Both the position numbers and the translations under genes were made by a program. From JADJPG01 sp964491875 (GTDB lineage: Bacteria > Verrucomicrobiota > Verrucomicrobiia > Limisphaerales > JADJPG01), in the NCBI GenBank assembly GCA_964491875.1, contig CAZBIC010000015.1, positions 86,524 through 150,523 on the forward strand: a stretch of DNA of 64,000 bases. Reading direction: 5' to 3'. Below the pieces are notes generated by a model that saw nothing but the letters and a program-made list of their open reading frames with translations, had not been told where the DNA came from and did no database searches. This document shows positions 1 to 8,661 of this stretch, piece by piece (position 1 is the stretch's first letter; every line of letters begins with the position of its first letter).

Positions 1-14
1 TAGCGGGGGAACAT

Positions 15-902
15 TTAAACGTCGCAGATGGTCACGCCTTGCTTGAGCGAAGCGATGACATCCGAGCGCTTGGGAATGAACTCCTGAGCCACGTGCCCCT
101 TATAGCCGGTCTCGACAATCGCCTTCATGATCGCCGGATAGTTTAGCTCCTGCGAATCGTCGATCTCATTACGACCCGGCACGCCGCCGGTGTGGTAGTG
201 GGCGATGTAAGGATGGCTCTTCTTGATGGTCGCGATCACGTCGCCCTCCATGATCTGCATGTGGTAGATGTCGTAGAGCAGTTTGAAGTGGTCCGAGCCC
301 ACCTTCTTGCAAAGGTCCACGCCCCACGCCGTGTGGTCGCACATGTAGTCAGGATGATTCACCTTGCTGTTCAGCAACTCCATCACCGCGACCACATTGT
401 TCTTCTCGCAAACGGGCATGATGCGCTTCAGGCCAATCGCGCAATTCTCCATGCCCTTCTCGTCAGACATTCCCTTCCGGTTTCCCGAGAAGCAGATGAT
501 GTTCTTGAAGCCGGCCGCAGCGACCTTGGGCGCGTATTCTTCGTAGAACGCCACAATCTTATCATGGTTCTCGATACGGTTCAGCCCTTGAGTGATGCCG
601 CCGGGAACTCCGCTCACCATCGCGCAGCTCAGCCCGTATTTCTTGAGCGTCGGAAAATCGCCGATCTCCAGCAGCTCAATCGACGAGAGGCCCATCTCCT
701 TGCCGGCCTTGCACAAATCCTCAAGGCTCACCTTCGGATAGCACCATTTGCAGACCGAGTGATTGATGCGGCCCTTCAGCGAAGCGCCTGCCGCAGCATC
801 CGCGGCCATCAAACGCTGACCGAGTGAGGTCGCGAGGGCAGCCGACGCCGCGCCTCCGGCAATGCGACCAAGGGCGGACCGGCGAGTAAGGGAAGTGTTC
901 AT
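15..902 (-). CDS. Sugar phosphate isomerase/epimerase-like TIM-barrel protein, Tat-exported
   Basis: This gene encodes 295 residues if translation starts at the ATG at 902, which places a twin-arginine signal (RRSALGRIAGG, then an Ala-rich stretch) at the N-terminus. An in-frame ATG further upstream would add a charged, poorly coding extension. The mature part looks like the xylose-isomerase-like/hydroxypyruvate isomerase TIM-barrel family. Likely metal-binding segments are MELLNSK (Glu), LLYDIYHMQ (Asp/His), HYHTGGVPGRNEID and AQEFIPK (Glu). The family isomerises or epimerises small sugars, and the natural substrate cannot be read from the sequence. Export with a Tat signal suggests a periplasmic role with the cofactor loaded before export. 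The gene stands alone, about 100 bp downstream of gltX on the same strand. Confidence 0.8.
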   Translation of the reverse strand: MNTSLTRRSALGRIAGGAASAALATSLGQRLMAADAAAGASLKGRINHSVCKWCYPKVSLEDLCKAGKEMGLSSIELLEIGDFPTLKKYGLSCAMVSGVPGGITQGLNRIENHDKIVAFYEEYAPKVAAAGFKNIICFSGNRKGMSDEKGMENCAIGLKRIMPVCEKNNVVAVMELLNSKVNHPDYMCDHTAWGVDLCKKVGSDHFKLLYDIYHMQIMEGDVIATIKKSHPYIAHYHTGGVPGRNEIDDSQELNYPAIMKAIVETGYKGHVAQEFIPKRSDVIASLKQGVTICDV

Positions 903-1003
903 GGTTTGAAAAGCGTTATGTGTATGTGGGTCAGTGCGTGGCGTCATTACTCCGCAAACCGTGGACTGCGTCAAATGACAACACGCTGAATCTTCGCGGC
1001 CGT

Positions 1004-2350
1004 TCAACCCATCCGCTGAAGCGCCGCGTCCAGTCGATGAAGCGTCTTCTCTTTGCCGATGATCGCGATGAGGTGATACAAGCTCGGACCGGAAGTGTTG
1101 CCCGTGCACGCCAGCCGCGTGGGATGCACCAATACGCCGTTCTTCACCCCCAACTCCTTCGCTGTGGCGGCGAGAGCGGCGCCGACACTGTCAGCGTCAA
1201 ACGAACTGAGATTCGCAAACGCCTCCCGCAACTTCGCGACCCTCGGTTTGTTCTCAGGCACGAAATCCTTCTTTGCCGCTTCAGCGTCATAAACCACTTC
1301 GTCTCGAAAATAGAACCCGGCGTACGTGGGCAATTCGCCGAACGTCTTCACCTTGCCCTTGCAGGTATCCAACGCCGACTTCACATAATCGACCGGATAC
1401 TTGTTCGTATCCACGCCCGCCTTCGCCAGCGCGTGGACTCCCAGCTCCCGGAATCGATCGTCCGTGATGTCGCGCAAATACTCGCCGTTCAGCCAGTTCA
1501 ACTTCTCCAGATCGAACTTCGCGTTGTGCCGGAGAATCTGCGGCAGATCGAACAGCTCGACGACTTCGTTCATCGCCATTTTCTCGCGATTGTTTTTAGG
1601 CGACCAGCCGAGCAGGCAGAGGTAATTCAAGACCGCCTCCGGCGCGTAGCCATTCTCGGAGTAATGCGCGAGGGACGCCCCCGTGTCGCGCTTGCTCATC
1701 TTGCTGCCGTCCTGATTCAAGATCAGCGGAATGTGCGCGTAATGCGGGGGCTTCACTCCAAACGCGTTAAAGAGCGCGATGTGCTTCGCCGTGTTGCTCA
1801 AGTGATCTTCCCCGCGGATGACATGAGTGATGCCCATTTCCAGATCATCAATCACGTTCACAAAATGAAACACCGGTTGGCCATCCGAACGCACAATGAC
1901 AAAGTCAGGGTCCACCGCCTCACGATCCGTCAGCTCCCGTTTCACATCCCCGACCACCAGATCCGGAATCAAGATCGCTTCGCGCTGCATCTTGAATTTG
2001 ATCGCGCCGTCATGCTCGTAAGCAAGCCCCCGGGACAACAACGCCTCCACGCGACGCTGGTAATTCTCGCGTCGCTGGCTTTGGAAATACGGCCCGCGAT
2101 CGCCCTTGCTCGGCCCCGTCGCGTCACCCGAGATTGGACCCTCGTCCCACTCCAGCCCCAGCCAGCGCAGCCCCTGCAAAATGACGTCCACCGCCTCCTG
2201 AGAATTGCGCGCCGCATCCGTATCCTCGATTCTCAGCACGAATGTTCCGCCGGTGTGCCGCGCATAAAGCCAGTTGAACAACGCAGTGCGGGCACCGCCG
2301 ATGTGGAGGTATCCGGTCGGACTTGGAGCGAAACGGACGCGAACTTTCAT
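1004..2350 (-). CDS. gltX: Glutamyl-tRNA synthetase (compact form)
   Basis: Class I aminoacyl-tRNA synthetase that charges tRNA with glutamate. The HIGH-type motif YLHIGGA lies at residues 14-20 and KMSKR at 217-221, followed by the helical anticodon-binding C-terminal part. The ATG at 2350 gives MKVRVRFAPSPTG, the canonical GluRS start, so a longer in-frame frame reaching through the tRNA gene is not used. The protein is 448 residues, shorter than the usual 460-510. The shortening is visible at residues 108-120, where GLAYEHDGAIKFK joins directly. In most GluRS this joint contains roughly 40 residues, including the Cys-rich zinc-binding segment. The initiator tRNA gene is divergent upstream. 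Confidence 0.95.
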   Translation of the reverse strand: MKVRVRFAPSPTGYLHIGGARTALFNWLYARHTGGTFVLRIEDTDAARNSQEAVDVILQGLRWLGLEWDEGPISGDATGPSKGDRGPYFQSQRRENYQRRVEALLSRGLAYEHDGAIKFKMQREAILIPDLVVGDVKRELTDREAVDPDFVIVRSDGQPVFHFVNVIDDLEMGITHVIRGEDHLSNTAKHIALFNAFGVKPPHYAHIPLILNQDGSKMSKRDTGASLAHYSENGYAPEAVLNYLCLLGWSPKNNREKMAMNEVVELFDLPQILRHNAKFDLEKLNWLNGEYLRDITDDRFRELGVHALAKAGVDTNKYPVDYVKSALDTCKGKVKTFGELPTYAGFYFRDEVVYDAEAAKKDFVPENKPRVAKLREAFANLSSFDADSVGAALAATAKELGVKNGVLVHPTRLACTGNTSGPSLYHLIAIIGKEKTLHRLDAALQRMG

Positions 2351-2494
2351 GTCAGATGATTTAATGTTCAAAACGAGGCACTTCGAATTTGAGAACGCAC
2401 GATAGCGCCCGTGAACAAACGGTGGCAAGCCTCCCGCACCGAAGAAACTTCCCTGCGAAAACTGACCGCGCGACGCTCCATTCCAAAATAAAAG

Positions 2495-2524
2495 TTGCGC
2501 TACTTCAATTTCGCAACCTATAGT
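2495..2524 (+). promoter_or_regulatory. Candidate sigma70-type promoter of the fMet tRNA gene
   Basis: A good -10 element TATAGT (2519-2524) is preceded, with an 18-base spacer, by a weak -35 TTGCGC (2495-2500). Transcription would start near 2531, just ahead of the tRNA at 2538. Assigned by eye; the -35 match is only partial. Confidence 0.45.
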
Positions 2525-2537
2525 CCCGAACCTTGAT

Positions 2538-2614
2538 CGCGGGGTGGAGCAGCCTGGTAGCTCGTCAGGCTCATAACCTGAAGGCCGTGGGTTCAAATCC
2601 CACCCCCGCAACCA
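2538..2614 (+). tRNA. Initiator tRNA-fMet (CAT)
   Basis: Full cloverleaf with encoded CCA (2612-2614). The anticodon CAT is at 2572-2574. Initiator hallmarks are the C1:A72 mismatch (C at 2538, A at 2610) and the A11:U24 pair in the D stem (GAGC/GCTC). The T arm is GTGGG TTCAAAT CCCAC. The anticodon stem is TCAGG/CCTGA, so only two of the three consecutive G:C pairs typical of initiator tRNAs are present (A29:U41 replaces G29:C41). The gene lies divergently upstream of gltX and is followed by a clear terminator. Confidence 0.95.
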
Positions 2615-2620
2615 ATTTCC

Positions 2621-2655
2621 GGCCCTGAAATGAAAATTTCAGGGCCTTCTCGTTT
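2621..2655 (+). terminator. Rho-independent terminator of the fMet tRNA
   Basis: A perfect 11-bp stem, GGCCCTGAAAT (2621-2631) and ATTTCAGGGCC (2636-2646), closes a GAAA tetraloop. It is followed by a T-rich tail (ttctcgttt). It starts 7 bases after the tRNA CCA end. Confidence 0.85.
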
Positions 2656-2721
2656 AATTCATCAGAAACCGACGGGTTGAGCTCTTTCCACCGGGCTAAG
2701 CCCTCAGGCGATGGCAAAACG

Positions 2722-3177
2722 TCAGTGATCGCAAGTGCAAGCATACTCCGCGCGTTTGCATCCACCACAGTGGTTCAAGTCGAGCTTGAACCGGAGGTTC
2801 AAAGGCTTCGCGTCGGCGGTCTGCTTGAATTGAACCACCACGTTGTAACCGTCCCCGCCGGGCAGCTTTGTCTTGCTCACCAGTGAATCGCCCTTCTTTT
2901 CAAATTCGACCTTCACCTTGCCCGACTTCGCATCGGCAATCACCGTGACATTCTGCGTGGTGGCGGCGACCGGCTTCAGGTCGTGGTTGTAAAAATGGAT
3001 GGTGACGCTGCGATCCTTCTCCACGACGAACTCAGCATGTGGTTCCGTCTTGTCCAGCAACCGACCACCCTTCGGCGTAGCCTTGTGGGCATGGTCGTGC
3101 TTGTCCGATGCAGCGGCAGTGAATAACCCGACGCACAGTGCGCCGGCCAGAGTGAGGAGACGGAGGGTAGTTTTCAT
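2722..3177 (-). CDS. Small exported His/Cys-bearing protein at the end of the metal efflux operon
   Basis: 151 residues with a clear signal peptide (MKTTLRLLTLAGALCVGLFTAAA). A His-rich stretch (DKHDHAHK) follows directly, and the C-terminus carries a C-x2-C-x6-C-x-C cluster ending in CTCDH. The core has alternating beta-strand character. The gene begins 1 base beyond the stop of the czcA-like gene, so it is the last cistron of the operon. Location, export and metal-ligand residues suggest a periplasmic metal-binding accessory or sensor, which is inference. I do not recognise a named family. Confidence 0.75.
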   Translation of the reverse strand: MKTTLRLLTLAGALCVGLFTAAASDKHDHAHKATPKGGRLLDKTEPHAEFVVEKDRSVTIHFYNHDLKPVAATTQNVTVIADAKSGKVKVEFEKKGDSLVSKTKLPGGDGYNVVVQFKQTADAKPLNLRFKLDLNHCGGCKRAEYACTCDH

Positions 3178-3178
3178 T

Positions 3179-6100
3179 CTATTTGTTTATTGATTGGGGA
3201 GCCTGTGTTGATTCCTGTTCAGCCGACTTGGAAAACCTTCCCTCCAACCACTCGTAAAGCGTCGGCAGCAGCACGAGCGTGAGGAACGTGGAAGAAATAA
3301 TGCCGCCGATGACCACGGTAGCGAGCGGGCGTTGCACTTCCGCGCCTGCACCGCTTGCAATCGCCATTGGCACGAAGCCAAGACTCGCGACGAGCGCTGT
3401 CATCAACTTCGGTCGAAGCCGCAGCAGCGAACCGTCCCACACGGCGGTGCGCAGATCTGCGCCGCGTTCACGGAGCTGGTTGAAGAACGTGACAATCATC
3501 AAGCCGTTGAGCACCGCAATGCCGCTCAAGGCAATGAATCCAACCGCCGCGCTGATGCTGAACGGCAAATCGCGCAGCCAGAGGGCAAATACACCGCCAG
3601 TGGCCGCCAGCGGCACGCACAAGCTGATGAGCAACGTCTGACGCACACTGCGGAAAGTGAACCAAATCAGCATGAGAATCAGCGCGAGCGCCGCGGGCAC
3701 GACCACCGTGAGGCGCTTCTTCGCTTCGATGAGGTTCTTGAACTGCCCGCCGAACTCCACCGCGTAGCCGGCGGGAAGTTCGAGTCCGCCCGCGATCTTT
3801 TCCTGCGCTTCACGCACGAAGCTTTCGATGTCGCGCCCGCGCAAATTCACGAGCACTGCAGCGCGGCGTTGACCGTACTCGCGGGTGATGGCCGCGACGG
3901 TCTCGCCCATGCGCAGCTCCGCCACGCTGCCCAGCGGCAGCAATCCGCCTTCGCCCACGCGAACAGGCAGGCGTTTCAACTCCTCCACACGATTGCGGTT
4001 ACGTTCTGCGAGCCGCACTGTCACCGGCGAGCGCCGATTGCCTTCGACAATCGCGCCCAACTCATCGCCTGCGAGCGCGTGTTTCACCACGCTGTTGATC
4101 TCGGCCGCGTGCAGATTGTAACGCCCCATCGCATCGCGACGCGGAATGATTTCCAGCAAGGGAGTCTTGCCAAGGGCATCGAACTGCACGTCTGCCGCAC
4201 CTGGGATCTTTTCAAGAATCTCCTTCGCCTTGGTTCCCAGTTCCTGCATCACACCAAAATCATCGCCGACGATCTTCACCGCCAGATCAGCGCGCGTGCC
4301 TTCCAGAATCTCATTGAAACGCATCTCGATGGGCTGGCTGAACAAGTGCGCCTCACCCGGCACATGCAGACCCAGCTCGCGCGTCATGAGATTGGCCAGT
4401 TCATCCTTCGTCACCGGGCGGCCATTGACCGTTCGCCACTCCTTCCTCGGTTTGAGCATCATGTAAGTGTCAGCCACGTTCACCCCCATCGGATCAGTCG
4501 CGATCTCCGCCGTGCCCAGCCGCGCAAAGGTGTAGAGCACTTCCGGGAACTTCTGCAGGATCACCTTCTCGCCGCGCTTCTGCATTTCGATACTTTCGTC
4601 GATGCCGATGCTCGTCACGCGAATGAAGTGCGTGGCAAACGAACCCTCATCAAGCTGAGGCACGAACTCCGCACCCAGCCGCTGATACGTCACAAGCGCC
4701 AGCGCGAACAATCCGACGCCGACCGCCACGACCACCACGCGGTTGCGCAATGCGAAACCCAGCACCGGTCGATAAACAACCTTCGCGAGCCGCACGAGCC
4801 AGGTGTCATCTTCCTCACTGTGGAATCCGGGGGCCGAACTCGCCCCTTCCGGAGCGGGAGATTTCCTGCCGCCTCCCAGCCACGCCACGCACAACGCGGG
4901 CATTAACGACAGGGCAATGACCAGCGAACCCACGAGCGCAAAGATCACCGTAATGGCCATCGGCCGGAACATTTTCCCTTCGATGCCGGTCAGAGCGAGG
5001 ATTGGCACATAGACCACCGTGATGATGAGCACGCCAAAGAACATCGGGTTCACGACCTCCCGCGCGCCAGCGAGCACTTCGTTTACCCGCTCGACCAGCG
5101 TCAGTCGACGACCCAGCGCGCGCTGACGATCCATCAGGTGGCGGAGAATGTTTTCGACCATCACCACTGAGCCGTCCACGATGAGACCGAAGTCGATCGC
5201 TCCCAGGCTCATCAGGTTTCCCGAGACCCTGCCCTGCACCATGCCAGTCATCGCAAACAGCAAAGACAGCGGAATAGCCAGCGCGACGATGACGGCGGCG
5301 CGCCAGTTGCCGAGCATCAGGAAAAGGATCACCACCACCATTACCGCTCCCTCGAACAAACTTTTCTCGACGGTCCAGATCGTCGAATCGACCAACACCG
5401 TGCGGTCATAGACCGGCTTGATGACCACGCCGTCCGGGAGCTTGGTCTGGATCTCCTTCAAGCGCTCGCCGACCGCGCGCGCGACGATCCGGCTGTTGTC
5501 ACCCGCGAGCATCAATGCCGCGCCGAGCACCACCTCCTCACCGTTGTAAGTCGCCGCGCCCGTCCGCACTGCGCGGCCAATCGCCACCTCCGCGACATCA
5601 CGCACCAGAATGGGCGCCACACCCGCGCCGAACTTCAGCGGGAGAGCGGCAATCTCTTCCAGCGACTGCACGCGGCCCGCCGCACGGATGGAGACCGATT
5701 CTCCACCCACCTGAATCACGCTGCCGCCAGCATTCTCCAGGTTCTCGGCAATGACGGCGGCCACTTCGCCGAAGGTCAGTCCGACGCTGCGCAACTTCTG
5801 AGGGTCCGGCTGGACCACGAATTGTTTGTCGTATCCGCCGCTGGCGTTGACCTCCGCGAGCCCGGGCGTGGAGCGCAGGCGGGGCTTCACCAGAAGATCG
5901 TGAATCTGCTTCAGCTCCATTAACTGCGCATCCCGGGTCGGCGGCTTGTTCGTGGCGGCCGAGTCATACTCGACCACGTAGTAAAAAATTTCCCCAAGTC
6001 CCGTGCTGATTGGCGCGAGCTTCGGAGCGACCCCGGATGGCAATTCCTCCATCGCATTCTGCAACCGCTCGCTGACGAGTTGCCGCGCGCGATAGATGTC

Positions 6101-6403
6101 CGTGCCGTCCTTGAAGACAAGCGTCACCTGCGACAATCCAAATCGCGACAGCGAACGCAGCTCCGTCACGCCCGCGATTCCGCCCATCTCCGTCTCAATC
6201 GGAAAGGTGACCAGCTTTTCAATCTCCTCCGGCGCGAGTGCCGGAACCTGGGTGTTGATTTGGACCTGGACGTTGGTGATATCCGGAACCGCGTCAATCG
6301 GCAGCCGCAGCGCCGACCACACGCCCACGCCGGCGAGAATAAACGTCGCGAAGAAAATTAAACTCCGCTGACGAACGGAGAGTTCAAGAAGACGGTTCAG
6401 CAT
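3179..6403 (-). CDS. czcA: CzcA/CusA-type heavy-metal efflux RND transporter
   Basis: 1074 residues, the usual length for a heavy-metal-efflux RND pump of the inner membrane. It exports divalent (Zn/Co/Cd) or monovalent (Cu/Ag) cations by proton antiport, together with a fusion protein and an outer-membrane channel. The N-terminus has the typical LLELSVRQRSLIFFA first helix followed by VPDITNVQVQINT. The proton-relay signature AIDFGLIVDGSVVMVE (Asp, Asp, Glu) lies in the fourth helix, around residues 400-415. It is of the HME type, but the ion cannot be chosen by eye. The upstream fusion protein stops 3 bases before this start, and the two are surely co-transcribed. Confidence 0.93.
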   Translation of the reverse strand: MLNRLLELSVRQRSLIFFATFILAGVGVWSALRLPIDAVPDITNVQVQINTQVPALAPEEIEKLVTFPIETEMGGIAGVTELRSLSRFGLSQVTLVFKDGTDIYRARQLVSERLQNAMEELPSGVAPKLAPISTGLGEIFYYVVEYDSAATNKPPTRDAQLMELKQIHDLLVKPRLRSTPGLAEVNASGGYDKQFVVQPDPQKLRSVGLTFGEVAAVIAENLENAGGSVIQVGGESVSIRAAGRVQSLEEIAALPLKFGAGVAPILVRDVAEVAIGRAVRTGAATYNGEEVVLGAALMLAGDNSRIVARAVGERLKEIQTKLPDGVVIKPVYDRTVLVDSTIWTVEKSLFEGAVMVVVILFLMLGNWRAAVIVALAIPLSLLFAMTGMVQGRVSGNLMSLGAIDFGLIVDGSVVMVENILRHLMDRQRALGRRLTLVERVNEVLAGAREVVNPMFFGVLIITVVYVPILALTGIEGKMFRPMAITVIFALVGSLVIALSLMPALCVAWLGGGRKSPAPEGASSAPGFHSEEDDTWLVRLAKVVYRPVLGFALRNRVVVVAVGVGLFALALVTYQRLGAEFVPQLDEGSFATHFIRVTSIGIDESIEMQKRGEKVILQKFPEVLYTFARLGTAEIATDPMGVNVADTYMMLKPRKEWRTVNGRPVTKDELANLMTRELGLHVPGEAHLFSQPIEMRFNEILEGTRADLAVKIVGDDFGVMQELGTKAKEILEKIPGAADVQFDALGKTPLLEIIPRRDAMGRYNLHAAEINSVVKHALAGDELGAIVEGNRRSPVTVRLAERNRNRVEELKRLPVRVGEGGLLPLGSVAELRMGETVAAITREYGQRRAAVLVNLRGRDIESFVREAQEKIAGGLELPAGYAVEFGGQFKNLIEAKKRLTVVVPAALALILMLIWFTFRSVRQTLLISLCVPLAATGGVFALWLRDLPFSISAAVGFIALSGIAVLNGLMIVTFFNQLRERGADLRTAVWDGSLLRLRPKLMTALVASLGFVPMAIASGAGAEVQRPLATVVIGGIISSTFLTLVLLPTLYEWLEGRFSKSAEQESTQAPQSINK

Positions 6404-6406
6404 GGC

Positions 6407-7225
6407 TCAGCCCTTCCCCTTCTTCGGTGGCGCGGGACAACAACCCTGGCCGCCCTTTTGCGCACGCAATTCGACGAGCCAGAGATCCATCGCGCCGCGG
6501 GTCACCACGCGATCGCCCGCCAGCAGGCCATCCGTGATTTCGATTAACCCCTCCGAATTCGCCCCCAACTCGACCCAGGTGAGCAAGAAGGCATCACCGT
6601 TAACGGCATACACCAGGTTTCCGGTCGAACCGTGGATGACCGCCTCGCGCGGCACCACGAGCACCTCTCTTTCACCCGGCACCGACAGAGTGACATCAGC
6701 GAACTCTCCGGAAATCAGCGCAGACAAGTCGCCACGAAGCGCAACGATGATTTCCGCGTCATCGTCCATCAGCGGCCTGGTGATTTGCTGAACTTCACCA
6801 GTGACCAACGAACCAGAGCGGGTCACGAGTCGGGCTGGCAGTCCGGGGCGCAAAACGTTCGCGTCGTTCGTGGATACCGTGCCCAAGACCAGCAACCCGG
6901 CGGGATTCACCCCATCCGCTGCGCCGAACACCCGGCCCACGAACCGCACTTCACGGGGCAACTTCCGTTCGCTGACTTCCACCGTCTGAATGCCCAGCAA
7001 CTTGCTCGTCTCCTCCAACAACATGATGCCTTTGCCGTCTTTGTGCGTCGCTCCACTGAACGATTCGGCATCGTCGCCATGACTGTGACCATGACCGCCA
7101 CCGTGGCCATGATCCGCCTCGCCATGATGATGATCGTGACCATCACCTTCCTTGTGTCCGCAACCCGCCAGCGCGAGAACCAGCGTGAACACGAAGGCCG
7201 AAATGGTCGTGAGAGAGGGTTTCAT
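6407..7225 (-). CDS. czcB: Metal-efflux membrane fusion lipoprotein, His-rich, short
   Basis: 272 residues, shorter than most CzcB/CusB adaptors (about 400). A lipobox LALAGC places the lipidated Cys at residue 22. It is followed by an extremely His-rich segment (residues about 24-52, many HG/DH/HH repeats), typical of divalent-metal capture. The remainder covers the beta-barrel/lipoyl edge (GEVQQITRPLMDDDAE, VLVVPREAVIHGSTGNLVYAV) and the membrane-proximal region. The long alpha-hairpin of classical adaptors is essentially missing. The C-terminus is GCCPAPPKKGKG, another possible metal ligand pair. Its start overlaps the end of the czcC-like gene by 4 bases (ATGA). Confidence 0.88.
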   Translation of the reverse strand: MKPSLTTISAFVFTLVLALAGCGHKEGDGHDHHHGEADHGHGGGHGHSHGDDAESFSGATHKDGKGIMLLEETSKLLGIQTVEVSERKLPREVRFVGRVFGAADGVNPAGLLVLGTVSTNDANVLRPGLPARLVTRSGSLVTGEVQQITRPLMDDDAEIIVALRGDLSALISGEFADVTLSVPGEREVLVVPREAVIHGSTGNLVYAVNGDAFLLTWVELGANSEGLIEITDGLLAGDRVVTRGAMDLWLVELRAQKGGQGCCPAPPKKGKG

Positions 7226-8550
7226 TTCGTGTTCTCCTTTGCAACCACGCCCACCGGCAACAGAGGCAGGCCGGTCAGAAGTTCGAGTTGTCCCGCCGCC
7301 TCGACCGCTTCCTTGCGGGCGTCGAGCAGCGCCTCGACGGCCTCGACGTATTGCCGCTGCAACTCGACGTAGGTGGCCAACGGCACCGCACCGAGCCGGT
7401 AGTGGCGGTCGGCCAGCTCCGCCGCCTCCTGGAAATGCGGAATGGCGTCAGGCCGCAATTTGGCCAGCACACCCAGAGCGTGCTCATACTTGTGCCGGTA
7501 GTCGGCCACGTCGCGTTCCAGGCGGCGGCGCGCGGATTCGAGGGCAGCCTCCGCCTGCATGCGGCGGGCCTCCGCCGTATCCACCCTCGCGCGGTTGTCC
7601 TGCCAGAGAGGCAGCGGGAGGGAAACGGCCAGGCCGATGATGCGTTCGCGACCACCGGCGCGTTCCTCGCTGATGGCCGGCCCGACGGAAAAGGATGGGA
7701 ACCGCTCATTGCGCGCCAGCGCCACTTTGAATCCCTGCTGCTCGAGCTCCGCGATCCGCAGCCGCAGATCGAAATTGTTGGTCGCAGCGGCGGCATAAGC
7801 CTCCTCCAGTCCCGGCGGTGGAGGAAACTGCGGCGGTGCCTTCGCCACCTGCACCGGCACGTTCGGCGACTGCCCGCGCCAGTAATTCAATTCGATGCTC
7901 AGGTGCTCGACATCGTGCTCGGCCTCGGCGGCGGTATGCTCGGCCTTCACCGAGGAAGCTTCAATGACCCGCGTTTCGAGCAGCGGCGTCAGCCCGGCAG
8001 GATCGCGGGCGACCAGCGTATCGCGCAATTCATTCAACCGTCCGGCGACCACACGGGTGGCGGCTGCGCGCTGCTGCGCCACGGCCAGTGCATGGGCCAG
8101 CGAGCGCACCCGGCCCGCCAACGCGGATCGGAATTGCGCAAGCCCCAGCTGGGCGAGTTCGAGATCCCGGTTGGCAATGGCCTTCCGCAGTCCCACGCGC
8201 CCCGGCCACTCGAATGGCTGCATCAGGGACGCCGACCACGCGATGCCTTCCTCCGAAAGTCCGCCACCACGCACTGACTTCTGACCGATGCCGACGCTCA
8301 ATTCAGGATTTCCGAGAGAACCCGCCGATCGACGACCAGCCCTCGCGGCGGCAATCTCCGCCTCGTAGAATTTGACTTCGGGGTTTCGCTCCAGGGCTTC
8401 TGTCACGATGGCTTCAATCGAACGCTCCACCTCTGGCGCAGCAGGTGTGGAGGGCGTTTCGGCGGCATTCGCCCCGAACCCGGTCATCAACACCACGATT
8501 GAGGCGCACGCAGACCAGCACGGCGACTTAAAGAAAACTGTCAGCTTCAT
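7222..8550 (-). CDS. czcC: CzcC-type outer-membrane efflux protein (TolC family)
   Basis: 442 residues with a signal peptide (MKLTVFFKSPCWSACASIVVLMTGFGANA) and the two repeats of a TolC/OEP fold. Motifs include ALERNPEVKFYEAEIAAARAGRR near the start, NPELSVGIGQ, and LRIAELEQQGFKVALARNERFPSFSVG in the second repeat. It forms the outer-membrane channel of the tripartite metal pump. It is the second cistron of the operon, 111 bp after the small Cys-rich gene, and it overlaps the fusion-protein gene by ATGA. Confidence 0.9.
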   Translation of the reverse strand: MKLTVFFKSPCWSACASIVVLMTGFGANAAETPSTPAAPEVERSIEAIVTEALERNPEVKFYEAEIAAARAGRRSAGSLGNPELSVGIGQKSVRGGGLSEEGIAWSASLMQPFEWPGRVGLRKAIANRDLELAQLGLAQFRSALAGRVRSLAHALAVAQQRAAATRVVAGRLNELRDTLVARDPAGLTPLLETRVIEASSVKAEHTAAEAEHDVEHLSIELNYWRGQSPNVPVQVAKAPPQFPPPPGLEEAYAAAATNNFDLRLRIAELEQQGFKVALARNERFPSFSVGPAISEERAGGRERIIGLAVSLPLPLWQDNRARVDTAEARRMQAEAALESARRRLERDVADYRHKYEHALGVLAKLRPDAIPHFQEAAELADRHYRLGAVPLATYVELQRQYVEAVEALLDARKEAVEAAGQLELLTGLPLLPVGVVAKENTK

Positions 8551-8661
8551 AATTCAGATCTACAACAGACCATTTCGGCACAGCACAACGGAACAGGGGA
8601 CATCCGGACACGCCGGAGCGCGTCGGAACACGAGGGGAGTTCTCAGCAAAGGCGAGAACGA

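Noticed and set aside
920..2359. A long plus-strand open frame antisense to gltX
   Set aside because: It lies wholly opposite a clear gltX, has Arg/His/Leu-rich random composition, and is a by-product of high third-position GC. Similar shadows at 21545-23224, 40138-41580 and 60276-61991 are dismissed for the same reason.
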